From Actinomycetes bacterium (GTDB lineage: Bacteria; Actinomycetota; Acidimicrobiia; Acidimicrobiales; Bog-793): a DNA stretch of 20,418 bases. The position numbers and the translations under genes were made by a program. The notes beneath the pieces are model-generated. The model saw only the letters and a program-made list of their open reading frames with translations. It ran no database searches and was not told where the DNA came from. Below are positions 1 to 6,936 of the stretch, piece after piece; the stretch's first letter is position 1; every line of letters starts with the position of its first letter. The DNA is taken from positions 1 to 20,418 of the forward strand of contig JAKAOD010000002.1 in assembly GCA_021823365.1 (NCBI GenBank), read 5' to 3'.

Positions 1-1
1 C

Positions 2-79
2 GCCCTCGTCGCTGCGATCTGGCACAACGAGCAGGCTGGCCGTCGGCCCGTCCGCTCGCTCCTGGCCTACGACCACTGA
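2..79 (+). CDS. C-terminal end of a probable DDE transposase (5' part outside the window)
   Basis: An open frame enters from the left edge and stops at TGA 77-79. The 25 visible residues end in the pattern IWHNEQAG...RSLLAYDH. I associate this tail with the C-terminus of actinobacterial IS5/IS982-like DDE transposases (typically IWHN...RSLxAYDH). That match is from memory and rests on few residues, so it is a weak family call. No catalytic residues lie in the visible part. The AT-richer stretch just after it (about 93-110, containing TTGATCATCTAG) could hold the right end of the element, but I cannot pair it with a left inverted repeat. Confidence 0.4.
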   Translation, partial: ALVAAIWHNEQAGRRPVRSLLAYDH

Positions 80-184
80 GCTCAGCGACCCCTTGGAATT
101 GATCATCTAGACCACCTCCGCGTCAAGCCCCCGGCCGAACCGGGCCACGGGCGGCGCGCGACCCCTAGACCGGGAGGTTTACCG

Positions 185-1825
185 GTGACCGTGCATTCGC
201 TCGTCCCGCGGCCTACGAGCGTGTCGGCGCGCTCCGGCCGCCTCCTGATCGGGCGCGAGGCGACGCTCGCCACGACGGCCGGCGCCGAGGCCGTCGAGCC
301 CCTCGTGCGCGAGGTGATCGGGCGGTCGACCGGCTTCGCTCTCTGCCGCGGCGGCGAGCAGGCGACGTTCGGCCTCGCCATCGACCGGCACCTCGGCCGG
401 CTCGGACCGGAGGGCTACCGGCTGGTCGTCGACGAGCAAGGCGTGCGGCTCTCGGCATCGGCGACGGCCGGGCTGCGCAACGCCGTGCAGACCCTCCGCC
501 AGGTGATGGGCCCGAAGATCTACGCGACGAGTCCCGAGCCGGGGGCGATCTGGTCGCTCCCCTGCGTCGAGATCGAAGACCGCCCGCGCTTCGCCTGGCG
601 AGGGGCCCACCTCGACGTCTCGCGCCACTTCATGCCGGCAAGCTTCCTTCTCCGCTTCGTCGATCTCCTGGCGATGCACAAGTTGAACGTCTTCCACCTC
701 CACCTCACGGACGACCAGGGCTGGCGCTTCCCCTCCCGCGCCTACCCCCGCCTCACGGAGGTCGGCGCATGGCGGCGCGAGTCGCTGCTCGGCCACAAGG
801 GCTCCGGCCGGTTCGACGGCACCCCGCACGGCGGCGCGTACAGAAGAGAGCAGCTCGCCGAGCTCGTCGCCTTCGCCGCCGAGCGCAATGTCACCGTCGT
901 CCCCGAGATCGACCTGCCCGGCCACACCCAGTCGGCGATCGCCGCCTACCCCGAGCTCGGCAATCTCGACGAGCAGCTCGAGGTGTGGACCGGCTGGGGC
1001 GTGAGCGACCACGTCCTCAACGCCGAGCCTGCGACGCTCCGGTTCTGCGAAACGCTGCTCCAGGAGCTCCTCGAGGTGTTCCCCTCCCGGCACGTGCACC
1101 TCGGGGGCGACGAGTGCCCGACCGCCGAATGGGGGACAAGCTCGCGGGCGCGCGTTCGGGCGGCCGCCCTCGGGCTCGGCGAGGCCGCGGAACTGCAGGG
1201 CTGGTTCACCTCGGAGCTCTGCGGCTTCCTGCGCGCCGCCGGCCGGGTGCCTGTCGGCTGGGACGAGATCCTGGAGACCGGGGCCGTGCCCGCGGGCGCC
1301 GTCGTCATGTCCTGGCGCGGCGTCGGCGGCGGCGTCGCGGCGGCCAAAGCTGGGCTCGACACGGTGATGTGCCCCGAACGCCCGTGCTACCTCGATCACT
1401 ACCAATCCGACGGGCCCGAGGAGCCGCTCGCCATCGGGGGGTGCAACACCCTCGAGGACGTCTACGCCTACGAGCCGGTGCCCGATGATCTCGACCCCGT
1501 AGCCGCAGCGCACGTGCTCGGCAGCCAGGTGCAGCTGTGGACCGAGTACATGCCGACGGCGGCCGGCGTGGAGTACATGGCCTTCCCGCGGGCTGCGGCA
1601 TTCGCCGAGGTCGTCTGGTCGACCGGGACACGCGACATCGAGGAGCTGCGGCAACGGCTGCCGGCGCACCTCGAGCGCCTGGACGTCATGGACGTCAACT
1701 ACCGCCCGCTCGACGGGCCCCGCCCCTGGCAGGCGGGCGGCACCGGGCCACGCCGGCGCACGCCGCCGCGGGGACAGTCGGCTGACCCGGCCACCGACCG
1801 AGCTGCCGAGGGCGCCCGGAACTAG
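185..1825 (+). CDS. Beta-N-acetylhexosaminidase, glycoside hydrolase family 20
   Basis: This 546-residue enzyme should release terminal beta-linked N-acetylglucosamine or N-acetylgalactosamine by substrate-assisted catalysis. Residues 1 to about 130 look like the GH20b non-catalytic domain. The TIM-barrel follows, with HLTDDQGW at 173-180, the catalytic Asp-Glu pair D309/E310 inside HLGGDE (305-310), then GWDEI and a late QLWTEY motif, all standard for the family. The last 40 or so residues are Pro/Arg/Gly-rich and probably disordered. There is no signal peptide or membrane segment, so it probably acts inside the cell, for example on muropeptide or chitin fragments taken up; the substrate is inferred. 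The GTG start at 185 is supported by GGGAGG at 172-177, 7 nt upstream. No transporter or other sugar gene is adjacent. Confidence 0.93.
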   Translation: MTVHSLVPRPTSVSARSGRLLIGREATLATTAGAEAVEPLVREVIGRSTGFALCRGGEQATFGLAIDRHLGRLGPEGYRLVVDEQGVRLSASATAGLRNAVQTLRQVMGPKIYATSPEPGAIWSLPCVEIEDRPRFAWRGAHLDVSRHFMPASFLLRFVDLLAMHKLNVFHLHLTDDQGWRFPSRAYPRLTEVGAWRRESLLGHKGSGRFDGTPHGGAYRREQLAELVAFAAERNVTVVPEIDLPGHTQSAIAAYPELGNLDEQLEVWTGWGVSDHVLNAEPATLRFCETLLQELLEVFPSRHVHLGGDECPTAEWGTSSRARVRAAALGLGEAAELQGWFTSELCGFLRAAGRVPVGWDEILETGAVPAGAVVMSWRGVGGGVAAAKAGLDTVMCPERPCYLDHYQSDGPEEPLAIGGCNTLEDVYAYEPVPDDLDPVAAAHVLGSQVQLWTEYMPTAAGVEYMAFPRAAAFAEVVWSTGTRDIEELRQRLPAHLERLDVMDVNYRPLDGPRPWQAGGTGPRRRTPPRGQSADPATDRAAEGARN

Positions 1826-1828
1826 CAT
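1823..1828 (+). promoter_or_regulatory. Candidate -10 element (TAGCAT) for the EF-G-like gene
   Basis: TAGCAT overlaps the stop codon of the hexosaminidase gene and has the TAnnnT form seen before several starts in this window. It would give a leader of about 60 nt that includes the GAGG Shine-Dalgarno at 1885-1888. No clear -35 is visible. Confidence 0.35.
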
Positions 1829-1896
1829 CGTCTCTCGATCCATCGGCACCGGCTGGCTCCTCGTCGAGCAGCCTCGGTCGACATGAGGTGCGCATC

Positions 1897-3951
1897 GTGG
1901 CTGACGTCCCCTCCTCCCGGATCCGCAACCTCGCGCTCGTCGGGCACGAGGACTCCGGCAAGACGACTCTTGCCGAGGCCCTCTTGCACGCCTGCGGCGC
2001 GATCACGAAGAAGGGCCGGGTAGAGGACGGCACGACGGTGTGCGATTTCGAGCCCGAGGAGCAGAAGCACCACGGGTCTCTCTCGACCGCCTTGGCGTCG
2101 CTGCGCTTCGGCGAGCACCGGGTCAACCTCCTCGACACGCCCGGCTTCGCCGACTTCGTCCCCGAAGCCGAGCTCGCGCTCCGGGCGGCCGACGTCGTGG
2201 TCGTCGTGGTGAGCGCCGTCGAGGGCGTCCAGGTCCAGACGCGCAACCTCTGGCGCCTCGCAGAGCGCCTGCGGCGGCCCCGCATCATCTTCGTCAACAA
2301 GCTCGACCGGGAGCGGGCCGATTTCGAACGGACGCTCGACGAGCTGCGCGACGCCTTCGGGAGCGGCATCGCGCCGCTCGAGCTGCCGATAGGCGCCGAG
2401 TCCGAGTTCCGCGGCGTCGTCGACCTGCTCGCCGACACGGCGACCGTGTACGAAGGGGGGAAGCCGGCCGTCGTGCCCATCCCCGACGACATGGCGCCGC
2501 GGGAGCACCGGGTCCACGACAGCCTCGTCGAGGGCATCGTCGTCGCCGACGACGAGCTCATGGCGCGCTACCTCGACGGCGACACTCCCTCGACGGCCGA
2601 GCTCGAGCTGACGCTCGCCCGCGGCGTCACCGATGCGACGGTGATACCCGTCGTCTGCGGCTCGGCAACAGCCGAGATCGGCCTGGAGCGCCTGCTCACG
2701 CTCGTCTGCGAGGTCACACCCGACCGGAGGTCGAGTGCCCAGGCCGGCGACCAGCGGGTCGAGATCGTCGCCGATCCCTCCGGCGAGCCGCTCGCCCAAG
2801 TCCTGAAGACGATCGTCGACCCCTTCGTCGGCAAGATCTCCCTGCTCAAGGTGCTTTCGGGCACGCTTCGCCCAGACGTCGTCCTGACGAACACCCGCGC
2901 CCACGCCGATGAGCGGCTCCACCTCCTCCAGTCGCTCCAGGGCAAGGAGGTGACGCCGGTCAGCGAAGCGCCAGCCGGGGACCTCGTCGCGGTGCCGAAG
3001 CTCGCCGCCTCGCAGGCCGGCGACACGCTCGCGCCGAAGTCCTCGCCCGTCGTCGTGGACGTCCCGCCCCGTCCCGGGGGGATGCTCTCGATCGCCGTCA
3101 GGCCCCGGACGACCGGCGACGAGGACCGACTGATGACCGGCCTGCACCGCCTGATGGAGGAGGACGTCGCGCTCGCGGTCAGACGGGACGACGAGACCCA
3201 CCAGACGGTGCTCACGGGCACGGGCGAGACCCATCTCTCCGTCGTCCTCGAGCGGCTCGCGCGCAAGTTCGGCGTCGAGGTGGAGCAGGAGGAGCTGCTC
3301 GTCCCCTACCGCGAGACGATCACCGGCGAGGGGGAAGCCGAGGCCAGGCACAAGAAGCAGACCGGCGGCCACGGCCAGTTCGCGCAGGTCCATCTCAAGG
3401 TCGCGCCGCTCGGGCGCGGCGAGGGCTTCGAGTTCGTCGACGCCGTGGTCGGCGGGGTGATCCCGCGCCAGTTCATCCCGGCGGTCGAAAAGGGCGTCCG
3501 ACGCCAGATGCGCCAGGGCGGCGCGCACGGCTTCCCCGTCGTCGACGTGAAGGTGGTCTGCGACGGCGGCAAGTACCACCCCGTCGACTCCTCCGAGATG
3601 AGCTTCGAGCTCGCCGGGGCGATGGCCTTCCAGTCGGCCGTCGAGAAGGCCGGCGCCGTCGCCCTCGAGCCGGTCTCGCGCATCGAGGTGACCGTCCCGA
3701 CGCGCTTCCAGGGCGACGTGCTCGGTGACCTCAACGGCCGACGGGGACGGGTCGTGTCGAGCGAGGCGCTGGACGGGGGCGAGCAGTCGATCGTGGCGCT
3801 GGTCCCGATGAGCGAGATCACCCGGTACGCCATCGAACTCCGCGCCCTCACAGGAGGCCAGGGGCGCTTCGTCGCCACCTTCGACCACTACGAGGAGCTC
3901 TCGCCTCACCTCGCCGAGAAGCTGGCCCAGCGCAAGCCTGTCGCGGTCTGA
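1897..3951 (+). CDS. fusA2: Elongation factor G-like translational GTPase (EF-G paralogue)
   Basis: This 684-residue protein has all five EF-G domains. The GTPase domain shows P-loop GHEDSGKTT (16-24), DTPG (80-83) and NKLD (134-137). Domain IV has the GGHGQFAQV segment and PVVDVKV...YHPVDSSEM, followed by domain V. The P-loop lacks the AHVDAGKTT form of housekeeping EF-G, and the switch I region reads EEQKHHGSLST where canonical EF-G has an ERGITI motif. Both changes match EF-G paralogues such as mycobacterial fusA2. It is not next to rpsL/rpsG/tuf, which also argues for a second copy. The family role is ribosome-associated GTPase; the exact function of this branch is not settled. I chose GTG 1897 because GAGG (1885-1888) lies 8 nt upstream. 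An in-frame GTG at 1888 overlaps that motif and has no site of its own. Confidence 0.9.
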   Translation: MADVPSSRIRNLALVGHEDSGKTTLAEALLHACGAITKKGRVEDGTTVCDFEPEEQKHHGSLSTALASLRFGEHRVNLLDTPGFADFVPEAELALRAADVVVVVVSAVEGVQVQTRNLWRLAERLRRPRIIFVNKLDRERADFERTLDELRDAFGSGIAPLELPIGAESEFRGVVDLLADTATVYEGGKPAVVPIPDDMAPREHRVHDSLVEGIVVADDELMARYLDGDTPSTAELELTLARGVTDATVIPVVCGSATAEIGLERLLTLVCEVTPDRRSSAQAGDQRVEIVADPSGEPLAQVLKTIVDPFVGKISLLKVLSGTLRPDVVLTNTRAHADERLHLLQSLQGKEVTPVSEAPAGDLVAVPKLAASQAGDTLAPKSSPVVVDVPPRPGGMLSIAVRPRTTGDEDRLMTGLHRLMEEDVALAVRRDDETHQTVLTGTGETHLSVVLERLARKFGVEVEQEELLVPYRETITGEGEAEARHKKQTGGHGQFAQVHLKVAPLGRGEGFEFVDAVVGGVIPRQFIPAVEKGVRRQMRQGGAHGFPVVDVKVVCDGGKYHPVDSSEMSFELAGAMAFQSAVEKAGAVALEPVSRIEVTVPTRFQGDVLGDLNGRRGRVVSSEALDGGEQSIVALVPMSEITRYAIELRALTGGQGRFVATFDHYEELSPHLAEKLAQRKPVAV

Positions 3952-3958
3952 GCACGTT

Positions 3959-3975
3959 CCGGCGGCTCACGCCGG
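3959..3975 (+). terminator. Short GC hairpin after the EF-G-like gene
   Basis: CCGGCG and CGCCGG form a perfect 6-bp stem around a 5-nt loop (GCTCA), 7 nt past the stop codon. No T-run follows, so termination activity is inferred from position only. Confidence 0.35.
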
Positions 3976-4068
3976 TGCGGCACCGCTCCACGCCCGACCG
4001 GACGGCGTGGGACGGTGTGGGCACGTGCGCGCTAGCGTGCGAGATGGATACAGATCCTCGGCGCGAGG

Positions 4069-4098
4069 TACGTATCGAATCCGATAGCTACGTATACT
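4069..4098 (+). promoter_or_regulatory. AT-rich palindromic promoter/operator of the winged-helix gene
   Basis: Two copies of TACGTAT (4069-4075 and 4089-4095) sit exactly 20 bp apart, about two helical turns. Between them lies the inverted repeat TATCG-AATC-CGATA (4073-4086). The second TACGTAT runs into TATACT (4093-4098), a good -10 hexamer. Transcription would begin near 4105, next to the GTG at 4107, giving a leaderless or nearly leaderless mRNA. No convincing -35 is present. The repeats overlap the -10, so a protein bound there should block RNA polymerase. Autoregulation by the downstream product is an inference. Confidence 0.5.
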
Positions 4099-4106
4099 CT
4101 GCGAAA

Positions 4107-4835
4107 GTGGACCTGGGCGATCCCACGAGTGCCGTCACGCCCACGCTCGACGGCCCGGTGCTCGCCGTGCTCGCCCGGGCAGCGCGCCCGCTCACGGTGG
4201 GCGAGGTGGCCGCCCTCGCTGCTCGCGGGTCGGAGATCGGCGTCCGGCGCTGCGTCGCGAGGCTCGTCGAGCACGGAATCGTCAGATCGATCCAGATGGG
4301 CCGCAACGCCGTCCACGAGCTGAACCGCGACCACGTCGCTGCGCCGGTCGCCGAGCTGCTCGCCGGGCTCGGTGACGAGGTCCGACGCCGGATCGTGTCG
4401 GCGCTCTCGACCTGGGACCCTGCCCCGATCCGCGCGGCGCTGCTCAGGCCCGCACCGGCGGTGGAGGAGCGGAGGGCCGGGAGCGGCTCCGGCGACATCG
4501 GGCTGTGGCTCGTCCACGCGCCGCGCCCGGGCGAGCTGCCTCGGCTCGACGCCCCAGAGGGCGGCGCGGCACCGCACGCAGGGCAAACTGCCGAGCCGGC
4601 GCCGGCTCTTGCCGACGTGGCGACGACGCCGACGATGACGTCCGAGGAGGAGCAACGCTGGCGCGACCAGGTGCGTGCGCTCCAGCACCAGGTGCGCAGC
4701 TGGACCGGCGGCCGGCTGCTCCTCGTCGAGATGTCGAGCCACGAGGAGGCCGACCACCGCCGGCGAAGCTCGCGCCTCCTCGCCGAGCTCGACGCGAGCG
4801 GCGTCGACCTGCTCGCAGCGCCGGGGCGCAGATGA
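4107..4835 (+). CDS. Winged-helix DNA-binding protein with a degenerate nucleotidyltransferase domain
   Basis: This 242-residue protein starts VDLGDPTSAVTPTLDGPVLA, which resembles the usual start of a family of actinobacterial proteins that join an N-terminal winged helix to a minimal nucleotidyltransferase (MNT) domain. The winged helix covers about 15-75 (PLTVGEVAALAARGSEIGVR, then RLVEHGIV). The MNT region follows at about 100-140. Its GS...RGD...SDID active-site pattern is lost: the GS pair reads RP (114-115), and the Asp-x-Asp stretch reads GDIG (129-132) with only one Asp. A variable linker (about 145-178) and a conserved-looking tail with RSWTGG (197-202) complete it. Probably a DNA-binding regulator with no transferase activity. 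Longer in-frame starts exist (GTG 3975, ATG 4044), but they would translate the hairpin or the promoter palindrome. GTG 4107 fits both the family start and the -10. Confidence 0.7.
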   Translation: MDLGDPTSAVTPTLDGPVLAVLARAARPLTVGEVAALAARGSEIGVRRCVARLVEHGIVRSIQMGRNAVHELNRDHVAAPVAELLAGLGDEVRRRIVSALSTWDPAPIRAALLRPAPAVEERRAGSGSGDIGLWLVHAPRPGELPRLDAPEGGAAPHAGQTAEPAPALADVATTPTMTSEEEQRWRDQVRALQHQVRSWTGGRLLLVEMSSHEEADHRRRSSRLLAELDASGVDLLAAPGRR

Positions 4836-5072
4836 CAGCGGCGCCGAGAGCGGGCGTCGGCTCGATCGCTGTCGCGAACGTCCTCGTCAGCGAGCTGAGG
4901 CGGAGCTCGCAGCTGCCGCCGTCACGAGCCGGGCGCTGCCGAGCCTCGGGGCCTCGGGGCCTCGTCGCCGGGCCCGAGGACGACCTCGCCTGCCAGGCCC
5001 CGGACGGTGGTCGTGCACTCCTGGAGCTGGCTGGCGTGGCTCAGCAGGACGATCGGCAAGTCCCGAGCTGGG
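4836..5072. other. Intergenic stretch without a supportable gene
   Basis: 237 bp between the winged-helix gene and the tRNA-Ser. It contains a short tandem repeat of GCCTCGGG (two full copies and a partial third, 4943-4964). Short open frames exist on both strands but have no start signal or recognisable content. Confidence 0.5.
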
Positions 5073-5156
5073 CGGAGGGAGGGGGATTCGAACCCCCGGG
5101 GCTTGTGGCCCAACGGTTTTCAAGACCGTCGCAATCGTCCGCTCTGCCATCCCTCC
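5073..5156 (-). tRNA. tRNA-Ser (anticodon UGA)
   Basis: Read on the minus strand, the 84-nt sequence folds as a class II tRNA. The acceptor stem is GGAGGGA/TCCCTCC, and the anticodon stem ACGGT/ACCGT encloses CTTGAAA (anticodon TGA). A long variable arm (GGGCCACAAGCCC) follows, then T stem GGGGG/CCCCC around TTCGAAT. The discriminator base is G, as expected for serine. CCA is not encoded. It should read UCA and, by wobble, other UCN codons. Confidence 0.96.
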
Positions 5157-5173
5157 CGAGCGCGCCAGCGGCG

Positions 5174-5179
5174 ACGTTA
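5174..5179 (-). promoter_or_regulatory. Candidate -10 (TAACGT) for tRNA-Ser
   Basis: On the minus strand TAACGT lies 17 nt before the mature 5' end, which would leave a 5' leader of about 10 nt for RNase P. The same hexamer occurs upstream of tRNA-Thr at 10854-10859. No -35 is evident. Confidence 0.4.
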
Positions 5180-5211
5180 GTACCGGCCACCGCGACGACC
5201 GGGGCGAGCTC

Positions 5212-6156
5212 CTAGGACCCGGCCGGCCCGACCCGCGCCCGAAGCGCGTCGAGCCACTGCTGCGCCGAGCGGCGGCCGGCCTCCACCTCCTCGCGGCGGC
5301 GAGAGGCGACCTCGCCGGCGACCGGATAGGACCCCAGGAACTTCAGCTCGTCAAGCTCCATGCGCAGCTCTTTCAGGCAGTCTCCGAGCACCTCGTCGGC
5401 GACGTGCCCCTCGACGGTGATGACGAAGCAGTACTGCCCGAGGGCCTGCTTCGTCGGCCGGGACTCGATGAAGGTGAGGTTGAGGCTGCGCGCCGCGAAC
5501 TGGCCGAGGATCGAGTGAAGGCTCCCGGGGCGGTCGGCGTGCTGGAAGCAGACGAGCGTCGTGCGGTCGTGACCGGTCGGCGGCGGGACCGCCGCCGACC
5601 CGACGAGGACGAAGCGGGTCTGGTCGCCGTCGTGGTCCTCGACGGCGTGGGCGAGCACCTCGAGCCCGTAGAGCTTGGCGGCGAGCGGCGCCGCGACGGC
5701 CGCGGTGTCGGGGTGCCCCCCCTCGGCGACGAGGCGCGCCGCCTCCGCAGTGGAGCTCGCCTCGCCCACCTCCACGTGCGGAAGGTGCTCTCGCAGGTAG
5801 CGGCGGCACTGGGCGGTGGCGTGAGGGAAGGAGATCACCTTGCGCACCGAGCGGAGCGAGGTCCCGGCTACGGCCATCAGGTCGAGGTGGACGTCGAGGA
5901 CGACCTCCCGGTGCACGAGCAGGCCGTCGGAGAAGACCAGCTGGTCCACGGTCGCGTTGACCGGGCCCTCGATCGAGTTCTCGATGGGGACGAAGGCAGC
6001 CGCTGCCGACCCCTCGGCCACGGCGCCGAAGGCGTCGGCGATCGTCGGCACGGGCCGGAGCTCAGCTGAGGCCAGGTCCGCCTCGGCGAGCAGCGCCTCC
6101 TCGGTGAAGGTGGCCGGCGGCCCGAGGTAGGCGATCGGTCCGGGCGCGGCGGGCAT
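5212..6156 (-). CDS. pheA: Prephenate dehydratase
   Basis: This 314-residue enzyme converts prephenate to phenylpyruvate in cytosolic phenylalanine synthesis. The catalytic domain (about 5-185) opens with the family motif GPPATFTEEAL (12-22), has PIENS (57-61) and ends with the TRF motif (180-182) that is essential in this family. The ACT domain (about 200-275) contains DRPGSL (208-213) and the phenylalanine-binding ESRP motif (231-234), so feedback inhibition by Phe is expected. There is no chorismate mutase domain, which is usual for actinobacteria. ATG 6156 is chosen because the family start motif follows directly. There is no Shine-Dalgarno; instead TATCCT (6168-6163) ends exactly 6 nt before the ATG, the spacing of a leaderless mRNA. 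The gene diverges from larB. Confidence 0.95.
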   Translation of the reverse strand: MPAAPGPIAYLGPPATFTEEALLAEADLASAELRPVPTIADAFGAVAEGSAAAAFVPIENSIEGPVNATVDQLVFSDGLLVHREVVLDVHLDLMAVAGTSLRSVRKVISFPHATAQCRRYLREHLPHVEVGEASSTAEAARLVAEGGHPDTAAVAAPLAAKLYGLEVLAHAVEDHDGDQTRFVLVGSAAVPPPTGHDRTTLVCFQHADRPGSLHSILGQFAARSLNLTFIESRPTKQALGQYCFVITVEGHVADEVLGDCLKELRMELDELKFLGSYPVAGEVASRRREEVEAGRRSAQQWLDALRARVGPAGS

Positions 6157-6177
6157 GCTGGCAGGATAGTGACGCCG
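6157..6177. promoter_or_regulatory. Divergent overlapping -10 elements between pheA and larB
   Basis: The pheA and larB start codons are only 21 bp apart. Minus-strand TATCCT (6168-6163) stands 6 nt before the pheA ATG. Plus-strand GATAGT (6165-6170) stands 7 nt before the larB ATG at 6178. The two hexamers share four base pairs. Any -35 contacts would lie inside the opposite coding region. Both messages would be leaderless. Confidence 0.5.
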
Positions 6178-6936
6178 ATGGACGACCACGATCTCCGCCA
6201 GCTGCTCGAGGCCGTCCGCTCGGGCGCCGTCCGGCCGGACGAGGCGCTCGCCCGGCTGCGCCACCTCCCCTTCGCGGACCTCGGCTTCGCCCGGGTCGAC
6301 CACCACCGCGCCCTCCGGCAGGGCTTGCCGGAGGCCGTCTACGCCCCCGGCAAGACGCCGGAGCAGTGCGCGGCGATCGTCGGTGAGCTGCTCGAGCACG
6401 GCGACGGTCCGGTGCTGCTCACCCGTGCCGACGCGAGCCAGGTCGCGGCGGCGCTGGGGCGCTGCCCGGGCGGGACGACGAGCCCGGACGCGCCGGGCCC
6501 GGCGGCGCGCGCCGTGGTCACCTGGCGACCGAGGCAGGGCTGCCCGGGGCGCGTCACGGTCGTCACCGCCGGCACGGCCGACCTCCCCGTCGCCGACGAG
6601 TGCGTCGCGACGCTCGCGGCGTACGGCTACACCGCCAAGCTCGTCGTGGACGCCGGTGCCGCGGGTGTGCACCGGCTCCTCGCGTCGCTCGAGGAGGTCG
6701 TCCAGTCCGACGTGGTGATCGTCGTCGCCGGGATGGAGGGAGCGCTCGCCACGGTGGTCGGCGGGCTCGTCGCCGCGCCCGTCGTCGCCGTGCCGACAAG
6801 CGTCGGTTACGGCGCGGCGCTCGAGGGCGTGACGGCGCTCCTCGCGATGCTCTCCTCCTGCGCCGCGGGCGTCAGCGTGGTCGGCATCGACAACGGCTAC
6901 GGAGCGGCCTGCGCCGCAGCCCGGATCCTGCGGTGA
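6178..6936 (+). CDS. larB: Nickel pincer cofactor biosynthesis protein LarB (NaAD carboxylase/hydrolase)
   Basis: This 252-residue protein is the first enzyme of nickel-pincer nucleotide synthesis: it carboxylates the pyridinium ring of nicotinic acid adenine dinucleotide and cleaves the phosphoanhydride. The N-terminal part (DLRQLLEAVRSGAVRPDEAL) and YAPGKTPEQ (55-63) are LarB-specific. The C-terminal PurE/AIRC-like domain has GMEGAL (185-190), PVVAVPTSVGYGA (201-213), SSCAAG (226-231) and GIDNGYGAA (236-244). Cys228 falls where the family has a Cys thought to bond the pyridinium ring; that alignment is from memory. ATG 6178 is preferred because of the -10 spacing. An alternative GTG at 6169 would add three residues and lies inside that -10. 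The gene overlaps larC by 4 nt. Confidence 0.92.
   Translation: MDDHDLRQLLEAVRSGAVRPDEALARLRHLPFADLGFARVDHHRALRQGLPEAVYAPGKTPEQCAAIVGELLEHGDGPVLLTRADASQVAAALGRCPGGTTSPDAPGPAARAVVTWRPRQGCPGRVTVVTAGTADLPVADECVATLAAYGYTAKLVVDAGAAGVHRLLASLEEVVQSDVVIVVAGMEGALATVVGGLVAAPVVAVPTSVGYGAALEGVTALLAMLSSCAAGVSVVGIDNGYGAACAAARILR

Noticed and set aside
1822..3909. Long minus-strand open frame opposite the EF-G-like gene (695 codons), and similar ones opposite the hexosaminidase (179-1849) and qcrB (11595-12767)
   Set aside because: Their translations are Arg/Asp/Glu/Val-rich with no motif, as expected from the antisense frame of high-GC genes. The opposite strands hold clear protein families.
3975..4106. 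Longer forms of the winged-helix protein starting at GTG 3975 or ATG 4044
   Set aside because: GTG 3975 begins at the last base of a hairpin, and both would translate the palindromic AT-rich promoter. The family-like N-terminus begins at 4107. ATG 4044 has a possible TAGCGT 5 nt upstream, so it is not fully excluded.
4943..4964. GCCTCGGG tandem repeat as a possible CRISPR or binding-site array
   Set aside because: Only two full units and a partial one with no spacers; more likely simple slippage.
4922..5150. Small open frames on both strands between the winged-helix gene and tRNA-Ser
   Set aside because: They run through the tRNA or low-complexity GC sequence and have no start signal or recognisable product.
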